The position numbers and the translations under genes were made by a program. A stretch of 64,000 nt of DNA from Acholoe squamosa (Eukaryota; Annelida; Polychaeta; Phyllodocida; Polynoidae): NCBI GenBank assembly GCA_949317995.1, contig OX439045.1, positions 9,160,174-9,224,173 of the forward strand, given 5' to 3'. This document shows, piece by piece, positions 11,650 through 23,500 of the stretch. Under the pieces are notes generated by a model, which saw nothing but the letters and a program-made list of their open reading frames with translations, was not told the origin of the DNA and did no database searches. Position 1 is the first letter of the stretch; every line of letters starts with the position of its first letter.

Positions 11650-12624
11650 ATGAAGGAATCTAGTCGACAGAGAGGTAGAATATGGTTTCAACTAACACTG
11701 TATAACCAACAGATTACAGGTAACTCAATGTACCTAAGAAGAGCTCGCACTCTGACACATAAGATAAGAAGGCAACAGGAGCACGCCAAAGCTGAAGGTA
11801 CCATGCATACATTAGATGAATACAGGAAGGATCCTCATCATTTCTGGCGTGAATTAAGAGCAATCATTGACCTCAAATCCAAAACCAACAGTATCTCTTT
11901 ATATAAAGATGGTGCCCCAATTCCCGGTGATGAAGTGGCTATTTTTATTAATGATTACTTTGCAACAATTGGGGATAAATTATACAACTGCATTGTTGCT
12001 GGTATGCCTCTACCTGCTGCTGATGCTGATGCTGACGTTATAGACTATAACAACATGGCGGCCTTAGACGACCTTGACCATACTGAGTTGATAAATGAGG
12101 AAAATGTGTGCAAGCTTGTTAAACGTATCAGCACAGACAAGTCATCCGGTATTGAGGATATTAGTAGCAGAGTATTGAAAGATAGTATGAGCCTATTGAT
12201 TGAGCATCTGGTAGTAATGTTTAGGAACTCAGTGGCGCAAAGTGTGTTCCCGATATCCTGGTCATCTGGAACTCTTGTTCCCATACCAAAAAAAGGGGAT
12301 CTTACAAATATCAATAACTGGCGCCCTATAACTCTCCTACCCCTTCCGGGCAAACTATTGGAGAAACTGATTCATGGCCTTATATCTTCACACCTAGAGG
12401 AAAACAACCTGCTCCATAGATACCAATTAGGTTTCAGAAGCGGACCCAGTACAGGTGATGCAGTGATGGAAGTTCTGGACAACCTTTATAAGGCCCGTGA
12501 CGATAACAAGACCACCATAGGATGCTTTATAGACTATTCTAAAGCTTTTGACAGCATACATCATGTGACTCTCCTCAGGAAAGTGAATCAGCTAAATATA
12601 CCGATCTTAGTAAAAAAAGGATAG
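11650..12624 (+). pseudogene. LINE reverse transcriptase, N-terminal part
   Basis: An open segment of 324 codons. It holds the RT fingers region (LVPIPKKGDLTNINNWRPI, LLPLPGKLLEK, QLGFRSGPSTGDAV) and motif A, FIDYSKAFDSI, with the first catalytic Asp. The frame is lost just after LNIPILVKKG, where the next part continues in another frame. Typical LINE RT order and spacing make the family assignment firm. Confidence 0.85.
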
Positions 12625-12656
12625 CTGCTTACCTAAGTAACAGAAAAAACAGCACT

Positions 12657-13103
12657 TTGGCCAATGGGAGGCATTCAGATCCAGCAGGAGTGAAATTTGG
12701 GGTGCCACAGGGTTCAACCCTCGGTCAATTACTATTTGTTCTATTTATTAATGACCTCTGTGACACCCTGTCCCATTGCAAAGCCATTCTGTATGCAGAT
12801 GATCTGCTTATTTACATCAGCGATAAAAATGATGTAAATGCTGACCTAAAATTACAGGCTGATCTTGACAGGCTAAATGACGGGTGTATACGAAATTATT
12901 TAACAGTCAATATTGACAAGAGTATGATAATGAGGTTCGATTCCAAGTGCAAGTTAGATAGGCTGCCGGCGCCAGCAATTAGATTAGGAGACAAAATGCT
13001 CCCAGTGACTGAAAGATACTGTTATCTAGGAGTTGACCTTGACGGCCCTTTAACTGTAGCACCCCATGTGAACAAGGTAAAAAAATCACTTGGAATAATA
13101 TAG
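12657..13103 (+). pseudogene. LINE reverse transcriptase, C-terminal part
   Basis: This continues the RT after a frameshift. Motif B is GVPQGSTLG and motif C is YADDLLIY, with the catalytic Asp pair. A thumb-like region follows with YCYLGVDLDG. It stops at 13103, earlier than a full LINE ORF would. Confidence 0.85.
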
Positions 13104-14986
13104 ACCAATCAGGGGCCACCATCTCTTAACTGCCTACATTTACTGTATGATCATCGTCACTGCGGACCTCTATGGTGGTCCGAGATCTGATGGGCCATAA
13201 TTATGAGGTCAAGCAGTGCCATGTTGATCCATTGAATTGATCCAGCTGTGTGCTGGTTGTAACAATCTCTTTATGTATGCCTTTGGGAGATCGGAGAGGC
13301 TCGAACTGTGGGGCCCTTCCCTCAGTTCGAGAGCAGGCCTGTAGAAAGTGTACAGTGTCAAGTAACAATCTCCTCTTCTGAATAAATAACTTACTTCTTG
13401 TGTGCCAAAAAGTCACAATTGCTGATTTTGATACTGTTTTCCCATTTGGTAGATTTTGGGGTTCTCAAATTGAATAATCCAGACTTATTTTGCTGTAGAA
13501 TATGGTAGATCTCCAGTGCAGCTCTGCTCTGGCACAGTGCCAAATATGGCAGTTGGAGGTTTCAGTTGTGGTGCACACTTAAAAAAGGGTCTGGATTTCT
13601 TGTATTTCCACTGATCTTGTTCAAAATAACTTGATAATCCACAAGATAAAGACTTCATGATATGCTAGGCCAAATTTGGGACCAAAACATTGAGTACTTT
13701 ATTCACAGCAGTGGTGGAAAGGTTACTGTTCCAACTTGGCACAGTAACCTTGGTTAAAACAGACAGACTTGCTCCCCACCCTTACGGGCGCATTTACCGT
13801 GGGGTAGGGGCTCTCAACCTATTGGGAGAGAGCTGGGGCCAGTGTGGTTTCTCCAGGATCTTGAAGATCCGCTGGTGACTGCTGGTGGCTGGCAAACCCC
13901 TAGTGACTGGTCCGAGATATGAGTCTTGCCAGACGCTCTCACACACCTGCCGCCATGAGTCAACTGGCCTGCGCGAGGCTGAGTTAGCCAGAGTGTTACT
14001 GGTAAAAATGGTCGGGTAAAAATATAGCACAGTAGAGACATGGTGTGAGTAATGTGGGAACTAGTTTTCATTGTCCACCATTCAGCTCTATACCAGATTG
14101 ACTTCACAGACTCCAAATGGTGCTTCTTTTAGGAATATTTTTCACCTACTAGAAGTGGGTCTCTAATGTTCTCTACTGTACTCTCTTGTACATTTCATAC
14201 TGATATAGATCTGACCAATGGTCTTTATGTTGGAACTCAACTCAATGATTTATGAAGAATTTAGAAATTTGGTCAATTCTAGGTTTTCAGAAGAACTCAA
14301 AGTAAGCCAGATGGGATAAATGTCTTTCTTCTTACACAATGGCAAGCCCATTAAATGCAGCCAACGCAAAACCCAAAGTGTTTTTGAATGATTTTCATAT
14401 TTGGTAGTATATTTGCATTATTGGATTTCCCTGGCCATATGCAGCTGGACCCAGACATGTTGGCATTAGATCTTAAATTTGCCACCAGATGTCCTCTATA
14501 TAGCGTAGTTGGATTCCCCCATGGTTTGTTTGCTCGCTTCATATGCTGTGAATTGCTTGTGATATGCAGGGTCATTACTGTGTTTCCATTTTGATGGTCA
14601 AAACAGAAAATACCTGTCCTGTGCTATTCCCATCTAGCATACTAAGAAGGATGTAGAAAGTGAGTTGGATGAAGCTTCTGACATTTCATCGTGCACCATT
14701 AAAGTTGGCAAGCCAGCTGCCATGACAGAGCCAACTTCACATCGCCCGTGAGGAGGTACAAACTAAACAGATTAAGCTGACAGGAAGAACAGCAAGTGAT
14801 CCTTAAAAAAGAAACAACAAGTGCAGGCATTGGAAGTTCACACAGCTGCCATTCATTTGGAAAACCAAGATTTATAGATGTGTCTGGGTGACAAGTCTCT
14901 GTTTAAGATTAATACAGATGTGGCACGTTTAAGTGTCTATCCCCAGCACTCATTTGCAGTCGGTGCTTATTTGAGGTACATAAATA

Positions 14987-15076
14987 GATAGAACTAAACG
15001 ACCATGGTATACGAGGTGGCCGATCCACCACTAGGGGGGGATCGGCCACCGAGGACACCAGGGGAGTTTAGTTCTA
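14987..15076. repeat. Foldback hairpin
   Basis: The outer arms are ATAGAACTAAAC and GTTTAGTTCTAT, the inner arms GGTGGCCGATC and GATCGGCCACC. The loop is CACCACTAGGGGG, and partly unpaired GAGG/GACACCA lies between the arms. Confidence 0.75.
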
Positions 15077-16780
15077 TATATATTTTACGTTTTTAGAGGG
15101 TTTAAATAAGGAAAAAATATCAAAATCCATTACCGTAGTTCCCCGTACGAGCGGCAGTCCGCCATTTTGAATGTTTACATGCGCCCGGAACGAGGCTACA
15201 GTACTGGAACGGCCGCTGTGGTGAATCGGCACAGGTTATGCCACTGGGGGTATGGCGATCGGCTCCACAATGCTATTTCTATGGGAAGAAGTTATTCACA
15301 TAAAATAATAGCTTATAGGTAACCATTTCAATACCCTTTCACTTATTCAGGATCTGCACTTATTTCATACCCCGGAACTTAGACAGGTCATATAGTGCAC
15401 CCTAAGTATAAATCATATCCTAGGCTTAAACACTTCTGGGATAAATAATGAAGTTTAACTGCAACTTCAACAAAAGAGAATATACAACAACCCATTTCAC
15501 ATATCTTGATGTGTTGTTTCATAATGTGTACTTCTGTAGACTAGACTGTATGGGGCTACAACCATACATTACTATAACCACATCCTTTATATTGGCTATA
15601 TAAGGCTAAACATATGAACAGGCATGCAGAAAGGGTGGTCCACAGCTAACTTTGTAGGCTATCCTTTACAACTACTTGCCCTGTCACACGTGACCATAGT
15701 TGGTCACATGACCATACAGGATCATATGGCCATATATGGACACATTACTCCCATGTATATGATGTCATTTCCAAACAAGTCTCTAGAGTGTGTGTATGGT
15801 CAGTTTAGATCCGAGGGACTATGACGTCACTGATTCCAAACATAATATCCATGCACTGTTATAGCAAGCCTTTCTTTTTTTTTACCAATGTCCCCATTAC
15901 TCAATGACACCATGGATTACCATGAATACCCATTAAAATCCCTGGCACTTACAAATTTTAGTACCCCTATACTGCTATTTGAAATAAAGATTTCATTTCT
16001 TAAGCTTGATTTGAACACCCCAGGCTCATTATTAAGACTGGTGTTTTTTTTTCTTACATGCTGGTTGATGATACAGGCTAATGCAGTATCAAATTAATGA
16101 TGACATTATACCTGGGTGTCATAATTAGGAGTAAGAAAGATGCATTGATTTATCCCTGATAAGTAGCTAGCCGTTTCTGCACCACAGCACCACTGCATCA
16201 TGCTGACCAACTGGCGAATCACATACTTGCTTTCTATATAATTCTACAGGGATTTAGGTTCAGTTAACCGGTAATTGGCAGAAAACAACAACAACAACAA
16301 CAAAAACAACCTGACTTTGTCTTCCCATTAAAAGACCCATTCATATTGAAAGACGCAGGTTCACGTTTACAAGCATGTTGTCATTGATCATATTCTAAAT
16401 ATGATTGGCATATAGAATGGCCTGCCATAAGAAAACATACAAGTCCACAGTCAGTACATATAAGTAGAATAGAAAAGGGCAGAAGGGCACTTACACAGGC
16501 ACAGATTGAGACACGGAGGACACACTGCTGCTGTATGTGGTGGTATATCTGCACCTCATCAGTGATTTGAGTGTAGCTTTATAAATATTGATCAAAAACT
16601 ATTCTAAATTTTTGGAGCACAGTAAAGTGTTGCTCCTATTTCAATTTTTTTCTTATTTAGTAATCATCTGTGGCAATAGCATTTAGGTTTACCTTCTGGG
16701 GACCTCTTTCTGTATAATTGGATATAATTTCTAAAGGTCTTGCTTAATTTTGTTTTATGGAAATATGGAAACTGGTTAAG
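15077..16780. other. Intergenic, no recognised gene
   Basis: No exon or RNA gene recognised. An AAC microsatellite lies at 16281-16310. A fragment of the GATGCA MITE starts near 16788. Confidence 0.5.
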
Positions 16781-16960
16781 AGATTTATGCATCATGCCCA
16801 TTGGTTGTCATGATGCACTAATGAAGTGCAGGTGAGTCTACACAGAGGTGTACGATGCTGATATTCCTACACTGCAGAGAACCTTAACTGCAGAGAACCC
16901 ATAAGGTTGTCGCAATTTATTCATGCATTGCAAAATCCCTACATGGCCTTTCAACCCATC

Positions 16961-17204
16961 AAGGGCCGCTGATGTATTACTGCATCATGCCCACTGGTCG
17001 TCATGATGCACCAATGAAGTACTGGTGAGTCTGCATGCCAGCACTTCATTGGAGCATCATACCAACCCTCTTGGATCGATTATATTGACCCCTTAGGGTC
17101 AGCATGATGCACGAATGCAGCCCTGGTGATTTACGCACCAGGGCTGCATTCGTGCATCATGATGACCAATGGGCATGATGCACTTCTGCATAAGCGGCCT
17201 TCAA
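16961..17204. mobile_element. TTAACCC/GATGCA foldback MITE
   Basis: A nearly complete copy. It starts with AAGGGCCGCTGATG, has paired CACCAATGAAGTACTGG and CAGCACTTCATTGG blocks and a second internal hairpin (CAGCCCTGGTG and CACCAGGGCTG), and ends with the inverse terminus. A second, partial copy starts directly after it at 17211. It lies about 270 bp upstream of kinase exon 1. Confidence 0.75.
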
Positions 17205-17471
17205 AGAATGAAGGGCCGCTGATGCATTCATGCATCATGCCCTTTATTTGACACGATGCACTAAGGATGTGCATGTGAGCACCCTTGACAGCACTTGGTT
17301 GATGAATCATTTTTTTTTAAAAAAAAAGGACATGATTCACGTGATTGTTAAAAAAAAAGAGACATGATTCAGGGTTAATGGAAAGTGATTGTATATATGC
17401 TATGTATTTCCTACATGATCATGATTTTTAAGGGTTATTGTACAATCATTTCAAATCTATAATTTTTACAG

Positions 17472-17593
17472 TGCCGACCAGAAGACCAACACCGCCATGC
17501 CACTAAAACCCCTGACAGGACTTATATCTGATGTGGTCATACCAGTCCCCGCGGACGATGTGCAGAGGTCATCGGGACTAGCCCTCGACATAG
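17472..17593 (+). CDS. Kinase copy 2, exon 1 (start codon and DIG motif)
   Basis: Preceded by TTTTTACAG and followed by GTAGGT. The ATG at 17497 has a purine at -3 (CCGCCATGC), and the frame ends ...GLALDIG with one base of the Gly codon, matching the phase of exon 2. The frame is also open upstream to the splice acceptor (ADQKTNTAM), so either there is a 5'UTR intron and translation starts at 17497, or a further upstream exon adds N-terminal residues. No equivalent exon was found for copy 3. Confidence 0.75.
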
Positions 17594-20500
17594 GTAGGTT
17601 TTCATTATCTATATTACACATGATATGGTAGAAAATACAGAGAGCACATATTTGTAACATATTTTGACCTCCACTATTTCATATGCAATAACCGTGTATA
17701 ATGTATATCTAAAGCCAAACACGTGACTAGCTATGCGCTGTTAACCCTTTCAAGGCCCCTGATGCAGGAGTGCATCATGCCCATTGGTCGTCAAGATCAG
17801 TGGCGAATCCAGGATTTGGAAAAGGAGGGGGCGCAGCCCAAAAGGAGGGGGCGCACCCCCTACTTTTGGGCAAATTTTGGGATCCAAAATTTGTAGTTAA
17901 ACTCTTAAGTACTGGGAAAAGGGGGGGGGGGGCGCCTCCACACCCCCCTCTAAACCCGCCACTGAAGATGCTCCAAGGAGCACTGGTGAGACTGCTCACC
18001 AGCACTTCATTGGAGCATCTTGTCGACCCTATATATATATAGGACTCAGTATGGAAGCCTAGTGGAGCCGCCATTTTGAATTTCGCTGCTTGAGGTAAAA
18101 CCCACTGATAACAATACCATGGTGGGTACCTTGTCCCTGGTTAACACCCACTTCCAGGGACATGCTGGTCCCATCTTATCAGTTGTTATCTGTGTGTGTT
18201 GCCGGAACCAGCTCCAGACCAGCTAGTCGCCAATACTCCCAGAGGGTTGGCATGATGCTCCAATGAAGTGCTGGCAAGCAGTCTCACCAGCACTTCATTG
18301 GTGCATCATGACGACCAACAGGCATGATGCATTAATGAATGAGCGGCCCTTAAAGGGTTAACCTTATCTGAAGCTTTATCGGCACTATAACAACATTTAC
18401 TCATTCTGGTCAGTCTGATAATAAGTATATAGGCAAAGGCTCGGCCTGAAATTTATCACATGCACAGTTATGTAAGGGAGTATATAGGCAATACTGTTGG
18501 GTGTTTCACAAGGCAAAGATACTACGGAGGTTTAGCGCCGACTATGTGGGCAATAAAACGCAGATGTACCTACAGCATTGGTTTGTCTGTGTTAAATGAG
18601 CTACAGGGGACGTACGTTGTTGTTGCTAAACCTCCCTAATAATAGTCATAACTTTTCCGTTTCTATGACTGAAAAGGGCTGGTTGTAAAGTTATGACCGT
18701 TATTATCTCCGGTCAGTCATAAGTAGGATATGACTGGTCATAACCCAGTCACCAAAAAACATTGCAAAACATTTCAGAATGTTTCCCTATGGTGATTTAA
18801 CATGGCAAAAGTTGCAAAATGTTAAAAACGTTTTTTGACGTTATATAACATTGTTTTTTTTTGTTGACTGGGAACTATCTGTTTCAGAAAGAGATATAAC
18901 TCCTTTGTGACTGCAGTCGTGACTTTGTGACTGCAGTTGTGACTTTTTACAACTGATCTTATGACTGTTTTTTTTGGTGTTTCTAGGGGTCAAAACATGT
19001 GGAGGTATTTGATGGCCACTTTTATAAAAAATGTATGCAAATGTAATTTCTCAAAATACTATCACATTGTACATGGTTCCTACATGTTATGGGCATTTTC
19101 TGGTAAAATTTGACATATTTTCTGAATGGTTTAACTGCACATGGATACCTGCTAAAATTATGACCACTCTTAAATTGATCATAAGTTTTCCTATAATTGA
19201 GTTGTACAACTGAGAGTTGAAGACAGGTGAGAAACAGCTGACACATAGTGACTACTTTTGTAAAAGTATACCGCCTAGCCACCAGAATGGATTTAAAGGT
19301 TTTAAAAAAATACCCCCTCCCCTGTTGTAAATTACTCATGGGTCTTTGGAACCATAATTTTGCATTGATGCATCGTGCCCATTGGTTGGCATGATGCATA
19401 TAGCCTAATCCATGAATGCAGCCCTAGCGAGTAACTTGCCAGGGCTACATTCAAGCATCAAACAGACCCTACAGTGTTGATACAAAAACTCCCGTAGGGT
19501 TGGCATGATGCTCCCATTAGGTAGAGTAGGCAGAGGGCTCGGCTTAATGGTGGGAACTGGGTATGTGATCATACATAGTGCCCTACCATAAATCCTTGCG
19601 TATAGGACGCCCCTCACATATAGGACGCACCCTGAATTAGACTTAATCCTATAGCACTCATCTTGGGTCAAATTTTGGTCATTTTAGCACTGTTCTATAG
19701 AGTAAATTCCTCACCTATAGAACACACCATGAGTTCAGGTAAATCCTATAGAACGCATCTGAGGCTTCTTGTGTAAAAGCCGCGTCCTATACGTGAAGAT
19801 TTATGCTAATAACCATGCGTTATAACTGATTGTAACTTTTGGGGATTTATACTCTTCCAAATGACATCAGAGGGGTAATTTCCCCTGTTCAGAATGATTT
19901 CAGAGGGGTATTTTCTAGTTTTACACTGGTTTCCTGCCTCCTATGACTGAAACTATAACTTTTTACAGATGATATAGTTACAACTGAAACTTACAGCTGA
20001 ACCAGTCATAAGTATGTAGTTACAACTGATAAGTGTTTCTAAACAGGCAGCAAAATATTGTCCTATGACTGGTAACAAGTATGGACGCCTTGTGAAACAC
20101 CCAACTGGGCAAACGTTTGCAACAGGGGGGGATCCAACCATGCAATATAGAGGACATCTGTTGGGTGTTTCACAAGGCGTCCAAACTTGTTACCGGTCAT
20201 AGGAAAATATTATTGTAAATTTAAGAGTGGCCATAGGCTTATGACTGATGGTGTTTCTAGAAGAGCTTTATTATCTTTAGTCATATTTTTCTTATGACTG
20301 GTCATAATTTGCTGCCTGTTTAGAAACAATTACCAGTCATAACTACATACTTATGACTGGTTCAGTTGTAAGTTTCGTTGTAAGTTTATCATCAGTAAAA
20401 GGTTTTAGTTTCAGTCATAGGAGGCAGGAAACCAGTGTAAAACTGGGAAAATGCCCCTCTGTCGTCATTATGAACAGGGAAAATAACCCCTTTGACATCA

Positions 20501-23500
20501 TTTGGAAGAGTGTAAATCCCCAAAATTTACAGCCAGTTATAAAGCATGGTTTTTGCCGTAATCCTAAATATAAATTGCTGATTTGGCACCTATTTGTGGA
20601 AATAAGGCCCTATTAGCAGAGAGTGGCATTGCCTAGAGAAATAAATGCAAGAATTGCATGCATTTTTATGAATTATTCCATGTATGACATAGATACATAA
20701 AACAATTTGCATTTGTAATATCCTTCCTCAAAATCTCTTCAATATAAGTGAACAAAATGCTATGAATTCAAGAATCTGATATTTTGCATGGGGATTACAC
20801 CATACACACAGTTCTTTCAAATACACATCATATTTATGCACAATTGCATTCATAGGACAGTTAAGCAGGTTAGCAGGAAAACTGAAAGGCCATAACTTGA
20901 ATCAATGCAAAATATGCTTGGTATTATAAGGGTGTCTGCCATTAGGGCCCCCTTAATGAAATGTACTTCTGATTATATACAGCATCAATAATTCATGTTA
21001 GTAATGAATGATCATGTAAAAAGTATGATCAGATGTATGGTATATTGCTCAGTGGCACAATTGTCATTGATTCAACTTAAAGGGATATTCCACTATTCGG
21101 TAAATCCTAAACTACTAGCAGGTTCTCCAAATTACTTTAGATTATATTAGTTTTATGTATTATGAGATAGATAAAGCAATAAAAACCATGGGTCATTGTG
21201 CTAGTTTCCAATTTATTGACATCTGGCTGCTTATGGTAGAAATCCTCATTTTCAACATTTTCTTGAATATCAAAAAACTGACCAGCGATATCTTAGCTAA
21301 ACTTATCATATGTGTAGTAGTCATCATCTATACCATGATCAAGCAATAAAAACAGGTAGTCATTGGTCAAACAAAAAAGCTAGGAATTATTCAACCAAAA
21401 AAGCAGAAGTGAAAAGTATTGGAATTTCTTACTTTTTTCACTATAGGAAAGACACTGCCAGGAATTTGTTCACCAGACTTTGCTGGGATTAAGATACAAT
21501 CCTTATGAACATTTTATGAGCAAAAAATTGGAAAGTTACTGGCAGAATCTAAAAGTTACAGATTTATGAAAATATTTTCTTTTTCGTCAATTAAAGAAAT
21601 CTTTGAAGTAGGCCAGTAGTGAATCTTACTGCTATGGTAGGAAAAATGCAAAAGTCTATTATTTAACAGGTTGATAGTGATGAGTTAGCACATATACAAA
21701 AGGGAAATGAGCATAAATCAAGAGTTTAGGTGAAATTAGCTAGTTTCAATTTTGGCCACCAGGTGGCGATGGCATAGATGGTGGAGAAAGGCCACTCTTA
21801 TAAACCAAATTTTGGTATAAAGCTTTCCATGCTGCTAACAGCCATGCTCTCAGACATTATGACACCCTCCCGTGTTATAATGTCAATTCTATAAGTATTC
21901 TTTATCTATATATTTTGTCATCTCAGGTCAGAATGATTGTTTAGACATATATAAATCAGTTAACAACATTACCTGCCTAATTCATGTTTAATTGAGCAGG
22001 GCATAATAGCCTTCAACCATTCTGGCGGCTACAGTGGCGGATCCAGGGGGTGGCCCAGGGGGCCAGGCCCCCCCCAACCACCACAAATAAAAGAAAAAAA
22101 AGGAGAGGGAAAAGGAGAAAGAGGGAAAAGAAAAGTGAAGAGGGGGCCCCAAACATGGGGCTTGCGTTGCTCGGGGCCACATATAGTACCATCAGCTCTC
22201 ACCAAGTCTTGCCCCCCCCTCTTCTAGACAATCCTGGATCTGCCACTGGGCTAGGCGGTATACTCAATGTGGTAACTATGTGTCAGTTGTTTGTGATCTG
22301 TCTTCACCTCTCAGTTGTACAACTCAATTATACGAAATTTTGATCAATCTAAGAGTGGTCATAATTTTAGCAGGTATCTATGTGCAGTTAAATCATGTTT
22401 TAACATTCAGAGAATATGTCAAATTTAACAAGAAAACGCCTATAACATGTAGGAACCATGAATAACATGATGGTATTCTGGAAAATTACATTTGCATACA
22501 TTTTTGATAATCATGACCATCAAATACCTCCACATGTTTTGACCCCTAGAAATACCAAAAAGCAGTCATAAGATTGGTTGTAAAAAGTTATGACTGCAGT
22601 CACAAACCAGTTATATCTCCTTGTGAAACAGATAGTTATGACTAGTCATATCCTACTTAGGAGTGACCAGAGATAATAACGGTCATAACTTTGCAACGAG
22701 TCCTCTCCAGTCATAGAAACAGAAAGTTATGACTACTATCATCTTTGCCTTGTGAAACACCCAACTGGTGGCAAATTTAAGAACTAATACCAGCATGTCT
22801 GGGTCCAGCTGCAATATCCCACATTACTCACACCATGTCTCCACTGTGCTGTATTTTCACCAGTAACACACTGGCTTTCGGAAGCAGGGGGAGAGTCAAC
22901 CGCTACCTGCCACCAGGTGTAAAATTAAAGAACTACTCTATCTATCCAGAGTTAGCCAGTGTGTTACTGGTGAAAATACAGCACACATGCTAGTTCTTGA
23001 ATTTGCCACCAGATGTCCTCTATATTGCTGGATCCCCCCTGGTTTGCAATTGTGGGTCTGACTGGGATTGATCACATGCACAGTTATGTTCTGGAGTGGT
23101 CATCTTTGAATAACTGAAGAAAGAGAGTTGTTGGATTTTTGTATGTCCCATGAAAATCTTTCCACCCCCCCCTTGTAGAGGTGTGCATTTTTTCTGCCTC
23201 CCTCTCCTTTATTCTATAGTCGTGTGAGGGCTTGTTTTTCTCTAAAAGGGGGGATATTTTCTTTGTCACCTGGCCAAACAGGGTTCTGAAAATCTAATTG
23301 GGTGTTACACGCGATGTTCATCTTGAATGCGAGGTAATAGAGTGTCCAAATTTTCAGTGTGGTACAAGGAATCTCAGTTTAATAATCTCTGTGAAAATAA
23401 CGACATCTCTGTGAAAATAATAACGGATCTCTGGCAACTTTGAGACTACACTGCAAAAATGGTGTTTAGATTTTAAACATGTTTAGGTCTAAACACATTT

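Larger units (their letters stand above)
10853..13983 (+). mobile_element. Degenerate non-LTR retrotransposon (LINE)
   Basis: It contains, in order, the end of an AP-type endonuclease (SDHYPVY), a linker, and a reverse transcriptase with all three core motifs, in three broken reading-frame segments. It is inserted in repeat X. The right-hand 880 bp after the RT (13104-13983) has no recognisable coding content. The clade looks like the Jockey/CR1/L2 group, but this is a judgement by eye. It cannot encode a working protein as it stands. Confidence 0.8.
10815..14600. repeat. Interspersed repeat X, copy 2, split by a LINE
   Basis: The left part (10815-10852) ends in CAAATTAAAGAACTACCC. The right part resumes at about 13984 with GTTAGCCAGAGTGTTACTGG and then follows 1450-2015 closely. 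In copy 1 these two parts are only about a dozen bases apart, so about 3.1 kb was inserted here. Confidence 0.65.

Noticed and set aside
13690..14116. Short open frames at the right end of the LINE insertion
   Set aside because: They span the LINE/repeat X junction in different frames and match no LINE domain.
17770..18074. Open frames with NPGFGKGGG-type peptides
   Set aside because: They come from the G-rich interior of the CAGTGGCG MITE. Such frames recur with the MITE and have no gene context.
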